From NCBI GenBank assembly GCA_003453555.1, contig DMLA01000193.1, positions 1-8,085 on the forward strand: DNA of 8,085 nt, read 5' to 3'. Positions 1 to 5,867 of the stretch are shown here, piece by piece. The first letter of the stretch is position 1; every line of letters begins with the position of its first letter. A model generated the notes under the pieces. That model made no database searches. It saw only the letters and a list, made by a program, of their open reading frames with translations, and had not been told where the DNA came from. A program made the position numbers and the translations under genes. This DNA is from Chloroflexota bacterium. Lineage in GTDB: Bacteria; Chloroflexota; Anaerolineae; UBA7937.

Positions 1-146
1 TGGGCTATGTGGCGAGCCTCCCTCCTCAGAAGAGGAGGCTCGAATGGGACGTTGAAGTCGAGGGGGTAGAGGTGGATCTGGAAGAAGGGGAGAGGGTATT
101 CGTTCCCTTGGCGAACTTGGAGCTCTTGGAGGGCTCTAGCCTATAG
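1..146 (+). CDS. C-terminal end of an unrecognised protein (partial, cut by window edge)
   Basis: An open frame enters from the left edge (first full codon at position 3) and stops with TAG at 144-146, leaving 47 residues. The visible tail is strongly acidic, with runs such as EVEGVEVDLEEGERV, and ends LELLEGSSL. It looks like a soluble, beta-rich C-terminus. No motif is recognisable and I assign no function. It is probably real because the frame is open to the edge and the next gene follows 26 nt later on the same strand with its own SD. Confidence 0.55.
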   Translation, partial: GYVASLPPQKRRLEWDVEVEGVEVDLEEGERVFVPLANLELLEGSSL

Positions 147-172
147 GTATCCTGGTTAAAAGGAGGGAGGAG

Positions 173-571
173 ATGAGGGATTGGGCAGGCTTTGGCCAAA
201 ACAGGATCTTCACCGTGATCGCCCTAGGCCTGGTGGGTCTTTTGATCCTGGGTCTTTTAGGCATCGGGGGTCTTATCTTCTTCACCAGGTTGCGGGGCCC
301 GGCTACCCCTACGGTGGTGGCTGAACTCACACCAACCGCTACGCCCACTAAAGCGCCGACCGCCACACCCACTAGAACACCGACTTCCGTCCCCACCCCC
401 ACGCCCACCTGGGTGGCTACCCCTTCTCCCACCCCAGTAGTGACCCCTACACCGACAGAGGAGGGGGTGCCAGAGACAGGGTGGGGCCCCTTAGGGGGGG
501 CTCTGCTAGGTAGTTTCTTGACCATTCTGATCTTTGTAAGCCGACGGCTCCGTTTCGCTGCTCGGTCTTAG
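173..571 (+). CDS. Small membrane/surface protein with Thr-Pro linker and VPETG-type C-terminal sorting-like signal
   Basis: This 132-residue protein has a short polar N-terminus and then a hydrophobic segment at about residues 13-38 that could be a membrane anchor or uncleaved signal. A low-complexity linker at about 44-97 is built from repeated TPT/PTP units. The C-terminus reads VPETG (99-103), a hydrophobic stretch (about 106-123) and a basic tail (RRLRF), which is the three-part layout of an LPXTG-type sortase substrate or an archetypal anchor. No folded domain fits between the two ends, so it may be a spacer or scaffold protein on the cell surface. The ATG has a strong SD, aggagg at 161-166, 6 nt upstream. 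Thr-Pro linkers of this type are common in Chloroflexota surface proteins (recalled, not searched). Exact function is unknown. Confidence 0.72.
   Translation: MRDWAGFGQNRIFTVIALGLVGLLILGLLGIGGLIFFTRLRGPATPTVVAELTPTATPTKAPTATPTRTPTSVPTPTPTWVATPSPTPVVTPTPTEEGVPETGWGPLGGALLGSFLTILIFVSRRLRFAARS
302..463 (+). repeat. Degenerate Thr/Pro-codon repeat inside the surface-protein gene
   Basis: This stretch is a run of ACx and CCx codons encoding an irregular (T/P)-rich linker, interrupted by Ala, Lys, Arg, Val and Trp. The unit is loosely ATPT/PTPT and is not an exact DNA tandem repeat. On the opposite strand it reads as a valine/glycine-rich open frame, which is an artefact of the same composition. 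Such tracts change length easily between strains. Confidence 0.6.
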
Positions 572-586
572 TCTTCTCCCTTAGAA

Positions 587-616
587 AGGCCGTCTGCACT
601 TTCGTGTAGATGGCCT
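587..616 (+). terminator. 13-bp hairpin after the surface-protein gene, terminator-like but without a T-run
   Basis: The arms 587-599 and 604-616 pair over 13 positions, two of them G-T wobbles on this strand, around the four-base loop TTTC. The hairpin starts 15 nt after the upstream stop codon. The sequence that follows (ctcatatctc) has no uninterrupted T-tract, so a classical intrinsic terminator is not proven. It could instead protect the 3' end of the mRNA. Confidence 0.45.
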
Positions 617-629
617 CTCATATCTCTGG

Positions 630-645
630 AAGGGGCTAGCCCCTT
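630..645. other. 16-bp perfect palindrome AAGGGGCTAGCCCCTT
   Basis: The 16 bases equal their own reverse complement. The site lies in the 149-base gap between the surface-protein gene and the phosphatase gene, 13 nt after the larger hairpin. It could fold as a 6-bp stem with a CTAG loop, completing a two-stem terminator, or act as a binding site for a dimeric regulator. The sequence alone does not decide. The rest of the gap (646-703) shows only a weak GGCGGT/ACCGCC inverted repeat (667-672 with 693-698) and no convincing promoter. Confidence 0.4.
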
Positions 646-720
646 TGGTGGCAAGTGTCGAACACGGGCGGTTCGCCTTGGAGAAGACGGTCACCGCCGA
701 TATGGGGAGGATTATTTAGA

Positions 721-1512
721 GTGAGAGATACGAAGGGGTTCTTGAACCTCCTGGCTAAAGAGGCGGGAGAGATCCTCTTGGCCAACTTCGGCCGAGCGAA
801 GGAGGCGGCTAGGAAGGGAGAGATAGACCTGGTGACCGAGGCTGATCTGGCCTCCCAACGGCTCATCGTGGAGGCTATCCGGCAGAGGTATCCAGATCAC
901 ACCATCCTCTCCGAGGAGGCACCGCGCCTGGAGGGGAAGAGCGAGTTCACCTGGCTCATCGACCCTCTCGATGGCACCATTAACTACTTCCACGGCTACC
1001 CCGCCTTCGCCATATCGATCGCCCTAAAGGAGAGGGAAGAGATAACCCTGGGGGCGGTTTACGACCCCTTGCGGGATGAGTTCTTCTACGCTCAGAAGGG
1101 GGAAGGGGCCACCCTCAATGATAAAGGGGTCAAGGTCTCCACCACCCATAGACTCATCTCTTCCCTTCTGGCTACCGGCTTCCCCTACCAGCGGGTCGCT
1201 ATCCCAGACAACAATGTGCCAGAGTTCAGTCGGCTGGTCACCCGGGTGCAAGGGATAAGGCGGGGAGGCTCCGCGGCCTTGGATCTGGCCTACGTGGCTG
1301 CGGGACGGCTGGACGGCTACTGGGAGATGCACCTCAGCCCTTGGGACTGGGCGGGCGGCGGGCTTCTGGTGGAGGAGGCGGGAGGGGTGGTGACCGACCT
1401 TGAAGGTGGGCCTTGGAGTCCTTTCAAGAGGGGCATCGTAGCCACCAACGGTCGTATCCACGAGGAACTCATCTCTGAACTGAAGGCGGCAGCAGATGCG
1501 GTGAGGAGATGA
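721..1512 (+). CDS. Inositol-monophosphatase-family phosphatase
   Basis: The 263-residue product is a full-length member of the FIG superfamily (inositol monophosphatase type), which removes phosphate from small sugar phosphates using Mg2+. Visible signatures are SEEA (64-67, first metal-ligand glutamate), IDPLDGT (80-86, metal-binding Asp81 and Asp84, with Thr86) and WDWAGG (208-213, Asp209) followed by the EAGGVVTD motif (219-226). The true substrate may be inositol-1-phosphate, fructose-1,6-bisphosphate or a 3'-phosphonucleotide; the family is promiscuous and the sequence does not separate these. I prefer the GTG at 721 because GGGGAGG (704-710) lies 10 nt upstream and the first helix of the fold begins just after it. 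An upstream GTG at 655 would add 22 atypical residues. Cytoplasmic; no signal peptide is seen. Confidence 0.9.
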   Translation: MRDTKGFLNLLAKEAGEILLANFGRAKEAARKGEIDLVTEADLASQRLIVEAIRQRYPDHTILSEEAPRLEGKSEFTWLIDPLDGTINYFHGYPAFAISIALKEREEITLGAVYDPLRDEFFYAQKGEGATLNDKGVKVSTTHRLISSLLATGFPYQRVAIPDNNVPEFSRLVTRVQGIRRGGSAALDLAYVAAGRLDGYWEMHLSPWDWAGGGLLVEEAGGVVTDLEGGPWSPFKRGIVATNGRIHEELISELKAAADAVRR

Positions 1513-1602
1513 GAGCCAAATATCTCCCCGCGGCGTTTGGGACAGCGAAGGTCTGTTGCCCTGGTGAGGAGAAGGTTCAACCGTGCATCATGGAGGAAAG
1601 AG

Positions 1603-1992
1603 ATGGAATATAGCCTCCTAGTTATGGATCATTTTCTGAACCCCCGCAACGTGGGAGATGTAGAAGGGGCCGACGGCGTGGGGATGGCGCGCAACCTTCA
1701 AGATGGCGACACGGTGCGCCTCTCCATCAGAGTAGTGGATGATCGGATCGAGGAGGCGAAATTCAAGGCTCAGGGGTGCGTGGCCGCCATCGCCGCCTCA
1801 AGCATGCTCACCGAACTCATCGAGGGCCGCTCCCTGGATGAGGCTTTGGCCATCACCAAAGAAGATTTGGTTCAAAGCCTGGGGGGCTTGCCGGAGCGGA
1901 AGGCGAGATGCTCCCTCACCGGCCCTGAGGCTTTGCGTGAGGCGATCGAGGATTATCGACGCCAATCAGGGGTGGCTCTTGTACGTCGGTGA
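1603..1992 (+). CDS. IscU/SufU/NifU-N-type Fe-S cluster scaffold homologue lacking the first ligand cysteine
   Basis: The 129-residue protein begins with the family hallmark YSLLVMDHFLNPRNVG (3-18) and keeps the QGC segment (Cys59) and the RCSL segment (Cys103), followed by the usual C-terminal helix EAIEDYRR. IscU/SufU scaffolds assemble 2Fe-2S clusters on three cysteines plus a nearby Asp. Here the canonical Cys-Gly-Asp reads Asp34-Gly35-Asp36, so the first cysteine is replaced by Asp while the next Asp is kept. The His commonly before the last Cys in IscU is Arg102. No cysteine desulfurase or other isc/suf gene is nearby. The start at ATG 1603 has GGAGG (1592-1596) 6 nt upstream; a TTG at 1537 in the same frame lies outside the family's usual length. 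It may be a variant scaffold, a carrier, or a regulatory paralogue. Family assignment is firm, activity is not. Confidence 0.87.
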   Translation: MEYSLLVMDHFLNPRNVGDVEGADGVGMARNLQDGDTVRLSIRVVDDRIEEAKFKAQGCVAAIAASSMLTELIEGRSLDEALAITKEDLVQSLGGLPERKARCSLTGPEALREAIEDYRRQSGVALVRR

Positions 1993-1996
1993 AGCG

Positions 1997-2557
1997 ATGA
2001 TCCAAGAGATGGAGGAGAAGTTCGGCCGGCCGGAGGTCTTGCGCCTGACACAAGAGATAACTCCTGAGGAGATGGCCCTGGTGCGGAGCAGCCAGAAGCA
2101 TGGCCGAGCCCATGATATCACCCTTTTCATCTTCCGGGGAGAGAAATTGGTTCTCATTCGAAAACCGATCCACCCTCCGGGGGTCTTTAGGGCTCCCAGC
2201 GGGGGACTCAACCCCGGAGAGCCCTTCGAGGAGGGGGCTAAGAGGGAGGCCCGGGAAGAGACGGGGCTGGAGATAGAGATAGAGCGGTATCTACTTCGCA
2301 TCCAGGTTCGGTTCATCTGTGGCGAGGAAGATATAGAGTGGAGTAGCCACGTCTTCTCCGCCAAGGCCGTGGGCGGAGAATTGGCCCCAGAAGATACTAG
2401 AGAGATCCTGGCCGCAAGGTGGGCCACTTTGGAGGAACTCCAGGGGCCGATAAGGGAGGCGGTCCTAGCCCCCGGTTGGGGTCTTTTGGACTACCGGGTG
2501 ACCCTCACGGATAGAGCCGTGGCCCTCTTGCAGAAGGAGCAAAGTTGTGCTCCCTGA
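1997..2557 (+). CDS. Nudix hydrolase
   Basis: The 186-residue protein carries a complete Nudix box at residues 69-91, fitting G-x5-E-x7-REUxEExGU: Gly69, Glu75, Arg83-Glu84, Glu87-Glu88, Gly90-Leu91. The glutamates bind Mg2+ or Mn2+ for hydrolysis of a nucleoside diphosphate linked to another group. An N-terminal region of about 38 residues precedes the fold and a C-terminal helix-rich extension follows it. The substrate (ADP-ribose, dinucleotide, dNTP or other) cannot be read from the sequence. It starts 4 nt after the scaffold gene's stop, so translation is probably coupled. The SD before ATG 1997 is weak, and a second in-frame ATG at 2009 is possible. Confidence 0.88.
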   Translation: MIQEMEEKFGRPEVLRLTQEITPEEMALVRSSQKHGRAHDITLFIFRGEKLVLIRKPIHPPGVFRAPSGGLNPGEPFEEGAKREAREETGLEIEIERYLLRIQVRFICGEEDIEWSSHVFSAKAVGGELAPEDTREILAARWATLEELQGPIREAVLAPGWGLLDYRVTLTDRAVALLQKEQSCAP

Positions 2558-2583
2558 AATATAATCGTAAAAGCGGAGGACAG

Positions 2584-3360
2584 ATGAAGGAGGCTTTAAC
2601 CCTTTTGGCGGTCTTCGCGCACCCAGATGATGAGTCCTTTGGGCCAGCCGCAACCTTAGCCAAATATGTGGCCGAAGGGGTGCGGATCACTCTCCTTTGT
2701 GCCACGCGAGGAGAGGCAGGGGAGATAAGCGACCCCCAACTGGCCACGCCTGAGACCCTCGGTGAGGTACGGGAGGAGGAACTCCGCTGCGCCTGTCGGG
2801 TCATCGGCATTCAAGAGCCGCGATTCTTGGGCTACAGGGATGACCAGATGAGCAGTTATGACCCTCAGGAGGTGGAAGGAAAGGTCGTCCGAGCCATCCG
2901 GGAAGTGAGGCCCCAGGTGGTTCTCACTTTTGGCCCCGACGGGATCTCGGGACACTTGGATCATATCACCATAGGAAAGGCGACCACCGATGCTTTCTTC
3001 TCCGCCGGGGATGAGGAGAGGTTCTCGGAGCATATAGCGGAGGGGCTATCCCCCCATCAGGCCGAAAAGTTATATTATGTGGCCGTCCCCCGCAGCCGTT
3101 TCCGGGCCATGTCCCTGGACCTGCCCGGCACCTGCGACGATCGGATCACCACAGTTATCGACGTGGTGCCCTTCTTGGAGGTGAAGAAGCAGGCTCTAGC
3201 CTGTCATAAGACCCAACTCCCTCCCGGCAACCTCTTCGCCCAGATATCCGACGAGGAGATGCGCAAGTGGTGGGGAAAGGAGCACTTCGTGCTGGCCGCT
3301 AGCCGAGTAGGGCTCCCTTCAGAGGTGGAGACCGACCTTTTCTGGGGCCTGGGAAAATGA
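2584..3360 (+). CDS. PIG-L/LmbE-family zinc N-deacetylase
   Basis: The 258-residue protein belongs to the PIG-L/LmbE superfamily, which removes N-acetyl (or related acyl) groups from amino sugars, for example in mycothiol or bacillithiol synthesis or on glycans. Key motifs are AHPDDE (12-17: His13 and Asp16 as zinc ligands, Asp15 as the expected base) and GHLDH (123-127, with His127 the expected third zinc ligand). TRGEAG (41-46) is also typical. The substrate is not identifiable: no glycosyltransferase or ligase of a thiol pathway lies beside it. ATG 2584 is preceded by GGAGG (2575-2579) at a short 4-nt spacing; an upstream TTG at 2545 would overlap the Nudix gene. The gap to the Nudix gene is 26 nt. 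Cytoplasmic; no signal peptide is seen. Confidence 0.9.
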   Translation: MKEALTLLAVFAHPDDESFGPAATLAKYVAEGVRITLLCATRGEAGEISDPQLATPETLGEVREEELRCACRVIGIQEPRFLGYRDDQMSSYDPQEVEGKVVRAIREVRPQVVLTFGPDGISGHLDHITIGKATTDAFFSAGDEERFSEHIAEGLSPHQAEKLYYVAVPRSRFRAMSLDLPGTCDDRITTVIDVVPFLEVKKQALACHKTQLPPGNLFAQISDEEMRKWWGKEHFVLAASRVGLPSEVETDLFWGLGK

Positions 3361-3367
3361 GGGAGAA

Positions 3368-3433
3368 AGGGTTATCCCTCCTGCCATCTTCGCTCACCCT
3401 GATGACAAAAGGCTCTTTTCCGGCTTGCATTAG
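3368..3433 (+). pseudogene. Short remnant of a second PIG-L/LmbE gene (N-terminal signature only)
   Basis: In the 85-base gap after the deacetylase gene, one frame reads RVIPPAIFAHPDDKRLFSGL then His and TAG at 3431-3433. The segment AIFAHPDD matches AVFAHPDD of the neighbouring deacetylase at 7 of 8 residues, and the following LFSG fits how many PIG-L proteins continue after the HPDDE motif. Over the matching 24 bases, 19 are identical and nearly all differences are silent. The conserved Glu is Lys here. There is no start codon with an SD and no continuation, so it is read as the leftover of a diverged paralogue lost by deletion. A chance match is unlikely but cannot be excluded for so short a piece. 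Confidence 0.5.
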
Positions 3434-3445
3434 GGGGGAGGGGTT

Positions 3446-3877
3446 ATGATTTCAGATAGTTACGAACGAGGCCGATCCTTTTTGGGCCGGTTGCCTCACG
3501 GGGGCGACCTCTTGAAGAGCATAAAGGGGTTTTGCCAAGAAAATGGTATCACCTTGGGGGTATTTACCGCTCTAGGGGCGGTGAAATCAGCCCGGCTGGC
3601 TTATTATGATCAAGAGAGCCGAGAGTACAAAGGCTTCGCCGTAGATGAGCCTATGGAGATAGTCTCCTGTATAGGGAATATCTCCTTGCGCGACGGTCAG
3701 CCTATCGTCCACGCCCATCTGGCCCTCTCAAATGGAGAGGGTAGGACCATCTCTGGCCACCTCAGGCCCGGCACTCCCATCTTCGCCTGTGAGATCTTCA
3801 TCCAGGAACTTCTGGGGGAGCCTCTAGTGAGGAGGCAGGATGAGGAGACAGGGGTGCCCCTTTGGTGGAGAGGCTAG
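3446..3877 (+). CDS. PPC/DUF296 domain protein (putative DNA-binding, trimeric)
   Basis: The 143-residue protein is essentially one PPC (DUF296) domain. The opening reads GRLPHGGDLL (14-23), the centre has GITLGVFTALGAVKSA (34-49), and a histidine cluster follows: His89 and His91 in VHAHLALSN and His105 in SGHLRPG. In plants this domain accompanies AT-hooks in nuclear proteins; bacterial versions stand alone, form trimers and have no settled function, although they are usually named DNA-binding. The conserved histidines suggest a metal or ligand site. ATG 3446 is preceded by GGAGGGG (3437-3443). Length is normal for the bacterial family. Confidence 0.85.
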   Translation: MISDSYERGRSFLGRLPHGGDLLKSIKGFCQENGITLGVFTALGAVKSARLAYYDQESREYKGFAVDEPMEIVSCIGNISLRDGQPIVHAHLALSNGEGRTISGHLRPGTPIFACEIFIQELLGEPLVRRQDEETGVPLWWRG

Positions 3878-3906
3878 CACTCATCTCTGGCTCGACTGAG
3901 GGCGGT

Positions 3907-3920
3907 TGGCCGATCGGCCA
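3907..3920. promoter_or_regulatory. 14-bp perfect palindrome TGGCCGATCGGCCA overlapping a start codon
   Basis: The 14 bases equal their own reverse complement and the last base is the A of the ATG at 3920. In DNA this could be an operator for a dimeric protein. In RNA the GGCC/GGCC arms could form a short hairpin covering the initiation site. There is no good SD before this ATG, so the palindrome may matter for expression or may mean that the start is misassigned. Chance is possible in G+C-rich DNA. Confidence 0.35.
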
Positions 3921-4186
3921 TGAGAGGTGTAGGGCCTGCCGGTCTTATAGAAAAGGGGGATGAGATCTCTTGCTATACTAGGCATTTAGGTGACCTCTTC
4001 GCTGCGGCGGGGATCGAGAATACTGAGGAGAACCGCAAGAAGGCCGATGGTTTCATCCGGGAAATCATGGCCATGAAGGAAGAAGGTTATCCGGTAGTGT
4101 GGCGAGAGGTAAAGAGCCGCTTGGCCGATCCAGATAAGAGCCTGGAGTTAGCCCACCAACTGCACCAGGCGTTCGCCAAAGCGTAG
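3920..4186 (+). CDS. Conserved-looking small protein of unknown function (88 aa)
   Basis: The protein is small, charged and mostly helical. After a loose N-terminus (1-15) it reads CYTRHLGDLF (18-27), ENTEENRKKAD (33-43), and VVWREVKSRL (59-68), a pattern that resembles short uncharacterised proteins of about 80 residues I recall from other bacteria and archaea; I have no family name for it. One cysteine (Cys18) sits at the start of the conserved part. No membrane segment or signal is present. The start is uncertain: ATG 3920 is the only standard in-frame start, but it lacks a clear SD, and the purine-rich aaaaggggga (3951-3960) lies closer to where the conserved part begins. The gap to the next gene is 13-22 nt, suggesting co-expression with the acetyltransferase. 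Confidence 0.65.
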   Translation: MRGVGPAGLIEKGDEISCYTRHLGDLFAAAGIENTEENRKKADGFIREIMAMKEEGYPVVWREVKSRLADPDKSLELAHQLHQAFAKA

Positions 4187-4208
4187 TAGTTTCTAAAGGA
4201 TGGAAGCG

Positions 4209-4970
4209 ATGGAGATAAGAGACCTCAGCTCAGAAAACCTCTTCTATGTTGCCCGCTGCACCCATGAGAAGGAGGATGAGGAGACCACTTGGGCGGCTCA
4301 GGTGCGGGGCGTTTGGTTGACCTCGCTTATGGTTAAGGGGTTACGGGGCAAGGTGGCCTATAAAGGCGACAACCCTGTGGGTTTCATCCAATACCTCCCC
4401 ATAGAGCACTCGCCTATCGATGTAGTAGGCCAAGACTTGACCGTGATCCCTTGTCTGGTCTCCACAGTCAAAGGCCAAGGGCATGGGCGGGCTCTCATAC
4501 AAGCAGCAGAGGAGGACGCTAGGCGGACGAGCAGAGGGATCGTCATCCCAGCCTTCGATCACGACTTCTGGTTCATGCCGGCCTCTTACTTTCAGAGACT
4601 GGGCTATCAGGAGGCAGACCGCCAGAAGACCTATGTCATCCTGTGGAAAGCCTTCGCTCCGGTCGATCCGCCGTTCATAATGGGGAGGAACTATCAGTTC
4701 GTGTCGGAGCCAGGGAAAGTAGTTGTCGACCTCTTCTGGAACAGGTGGTGCAAAACCAGCATCATCGAGGCGCAGCGAGTACGGGGGGTCTGCGTCGAAT
4801 ATGGAGACCATGTTCTTCTTAAGGAGTACGATGCCAGCCAGCGAGCCACGCTGGAAAGGTATGGAATAAACCGCGCCCTCTTCTTCAACGGCAAATCCAG
4901 ATTCTGGGGTCATGAGGCTCCCAAAGAGGGAATCAGGGAAGAGATCGAAAAAGCGTTGGCTATAATATGA
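4209..4970 (+). CDS. GNAT-family N-acetyltransferase with thioredoxin-like C-terminal domain (YoaP-like)
   Basis: The 253-residue protein has two parts. Residues 1-150 are a GNAT domain, with the acetyl-CoA pyrophosphate-binding turn at VKGQGHGRAL (87-96) and a typical PASYFQRLGYQ (124-134) in the last strands. Residues about 168-253 look like a thioredoxin-type fold: VVVDLFWNRWCKTS (171-184) matches the start of thioredoxin but with CxxS instead of CxxC, and ERYGI...LFFNGK (216-229) matches the later strand. This arrangement resembles B. subtilis YoaP-type proteins. The acetylated substrate is unknown. I chose ATG 4209 because AAAGGA (4195-4200) is 8 nt upstream; ATG 4200 in the same frame overlaps that SD and would add three residues. 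Confidence 0.8.
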   Translation: MEIRDLSSENLFYVARCTHEKEDEETTWAAQVRGVWLTSLMVKGLRGKVAYKGDNPVGFIQYLPIEHSPIDVVGQDLTVIPCLVSTVKGQGHGRALIQAAEEDARRTSRGIVIPAFDHDFWFMPASYFQRLGYQEADRQKTYVILWKAFAPVDPPFIMGRNYQFVSEPGKVVVDLFWNRWCKTSIIEAQRVRGVCVEYGDHVLLKEYDASQRATLERYGINRALFFNGKSRFWGHEAPKEGIREEIEKALAII

Positions 4971-5003
4971 GGTATCCAATCCAACGGTCAAAGGAGGGAA
5001 AAA

Positions 5004-5855
5004 ATGGAGATCAAAAAAGTAGGGGTTGTCGGCTGTGGCCTCATGGGCTCTGGCATCGCTCAGGTTTGTGCTCAAGCCGGCTACCAAGTAGTGGTGAGCG
5101 AGATCACCGAGGAACTGCTCCAGAAGGGGTTAAACAATATCAAGCGGTTCCTGGCTAAGGGGGTGGAGAGGGGGAAGGTCACGCCGGAGGAGATGGATGC
5201 CGCGCTAGCCCGAATCCAAGGGACGGTGGATATCCAGGATTTCGAAGATTGCGACCTGGTCATCGAAGCCATCATCGAGAATATGGAGGCCAAAAAGGAG
5301 GTCTTCGCCTCCCTGGATGGGATATGTCCGCCGCACACTATCCTGGCCTCTAACACCTCATCGCTCTGTATCACGGAGATAGCCTCCGCAACGAAGCGGG
5401 GGGAGAAAGTACTGGGCCTACACTTCTTCAACCCCGTCCCCCTGATGAGGCTTTTGGAGATAGTGCACACTATCCTCACCTCTGAGGAGACCTTCGAGAG
5501 GGCGAGAAAGTTCGGCGAATCTCTAGGGAAAGAGATCGTGGTGGCCAAGGATACCCCGGGGTTCATCGTTAATCTACTTTTGATCCCCTACCTTTTGGAC
5601 GCCGTAAGGGCCTTGGAAAAGGGCGTGGCTACCAAAGAAGACATCGACAAGAGCATGGTCTTGGGGTTGAACCATCCTATGGGTCCTTTCACCCTTTTGG
5701 ATCTCTTAGGTCTGGATACCACTCTCTTCATCGCCGACGCGATGTACGGGGAGTTCAAAGAGAGCCGCTATGCGGCCCCACCCCTTTTGCGCCGCATGGT
5801 CACCGCAGGACATCTAGGGCGGAAGACAGGCAAAGGTTTCTACGACTACCAATAG
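5004..5855 (+). CDS. hbd: 3-hydroxybutyryl-CoA (3-hydroxyacyl-CoA) dehydrogenase
   Basis: The 283-residue enzyme oxidises or reduces the 3-hydroxy group of short acyl-CoAs with NAD(H), in beta-oxidation or butyrate-type metabolism. The Rossmann motif GVVGCGLMGSG spans 7-17, and Glu33 at the end of the second strand suggests NAD rather than NADP. Catalytic residues are in place: Ser119 in SNTSS (116-120), His140 in HFFNP (140-144), Glu152 twelve residues after the histidine, and Asn190 in FIVN. The usual NRLL is NLLL here. The C-terminal helical domain with NHPMGPFTLLDLLGLD (223-238) and GRKTGKGFYDY (272-282) is complete. The start has a strong SD, AAGGAGG (4991-4997), 6 nt away. No thiolase or enoyl-CoA hydratase is in the window. 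Confidence 0.94.
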   Translation: MEIKKVGVVGCGLMGSGIAQVCAQAGYQVVVSEITEELLQKGLNNIKRFLAKGVERGKVTPEEMDAALARIQGTVDIQDFEDCDLVIEAIIENMEAKKEVFASLDGICPPHTILASNTSSLCITEIASATKRGEKVLGLHFFNPVPLMRLLEIVHTILTSEETFERARKFGESLGKEIVVAKDTPGFIVNLLLIPYLLDAVRALEKGVATKEDIDKSMVLGLNHPMGPFTLLDLLGLDTTLFIADAMYGEFKESRYAAPPLLRRMVTAGHLGRKTGKGFYDYQ

Positions 5856-5867
5856 TGCTAAAGTCTG

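Noticed and set aside
136..525. Minus-strand open frame rich in Val and Gly opposite the surface-protein gene
   Set aside because: Its repeat is the complement of the Thr/Pro codon tract; no SD or plausible fold supports it.
667..698. GGCGGT/ACCGCC inverted repeat before the phosphatase gene, as an operator
   Set aside because: Six-base arms 20 nt apart are expected by chance in G+C-rich DNA, and no promoter is visible beside them.
1555..1989. VALVRR encoded both upstream of the scaffold gene's start and at its C-terminus, as a possible duplication
   Set aside because: The two DNA segments use different codons and share no flanking similarity, and the first lies outside the preferred coding region.
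2560..2565. TATAAT in the gap before the PIG-L gene, as a possible promoter
   Set aside because: No acceptable -35 element lies 16-18 bases upstream, and the gene sits in a close run with its upstream neighbours.
3357..3449. 30-codon open frame overlapping both neighbours by ATGA
   Set aside because: The overlaps are neat, but there is no SD and no family resemblance; the PIG-L signature lies in a different frame of the same bases.
4961..4966. TATAAT at the end of the acetyltransferase gene, as a promoter for the dehydrogenase
   Set aside because: The expected -35 position reads GAAGAG and there is no extended -10 TG, so only the hexamer supports it.
4341..5087. Long open frame (248 codons) on the minus strand across the acetyltransferase gene and the start of the dehydrogenase gene
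   Set aside because: It is antisense to two clear protein families, has no recognisable domain, and arises from codon bias on the + strand.
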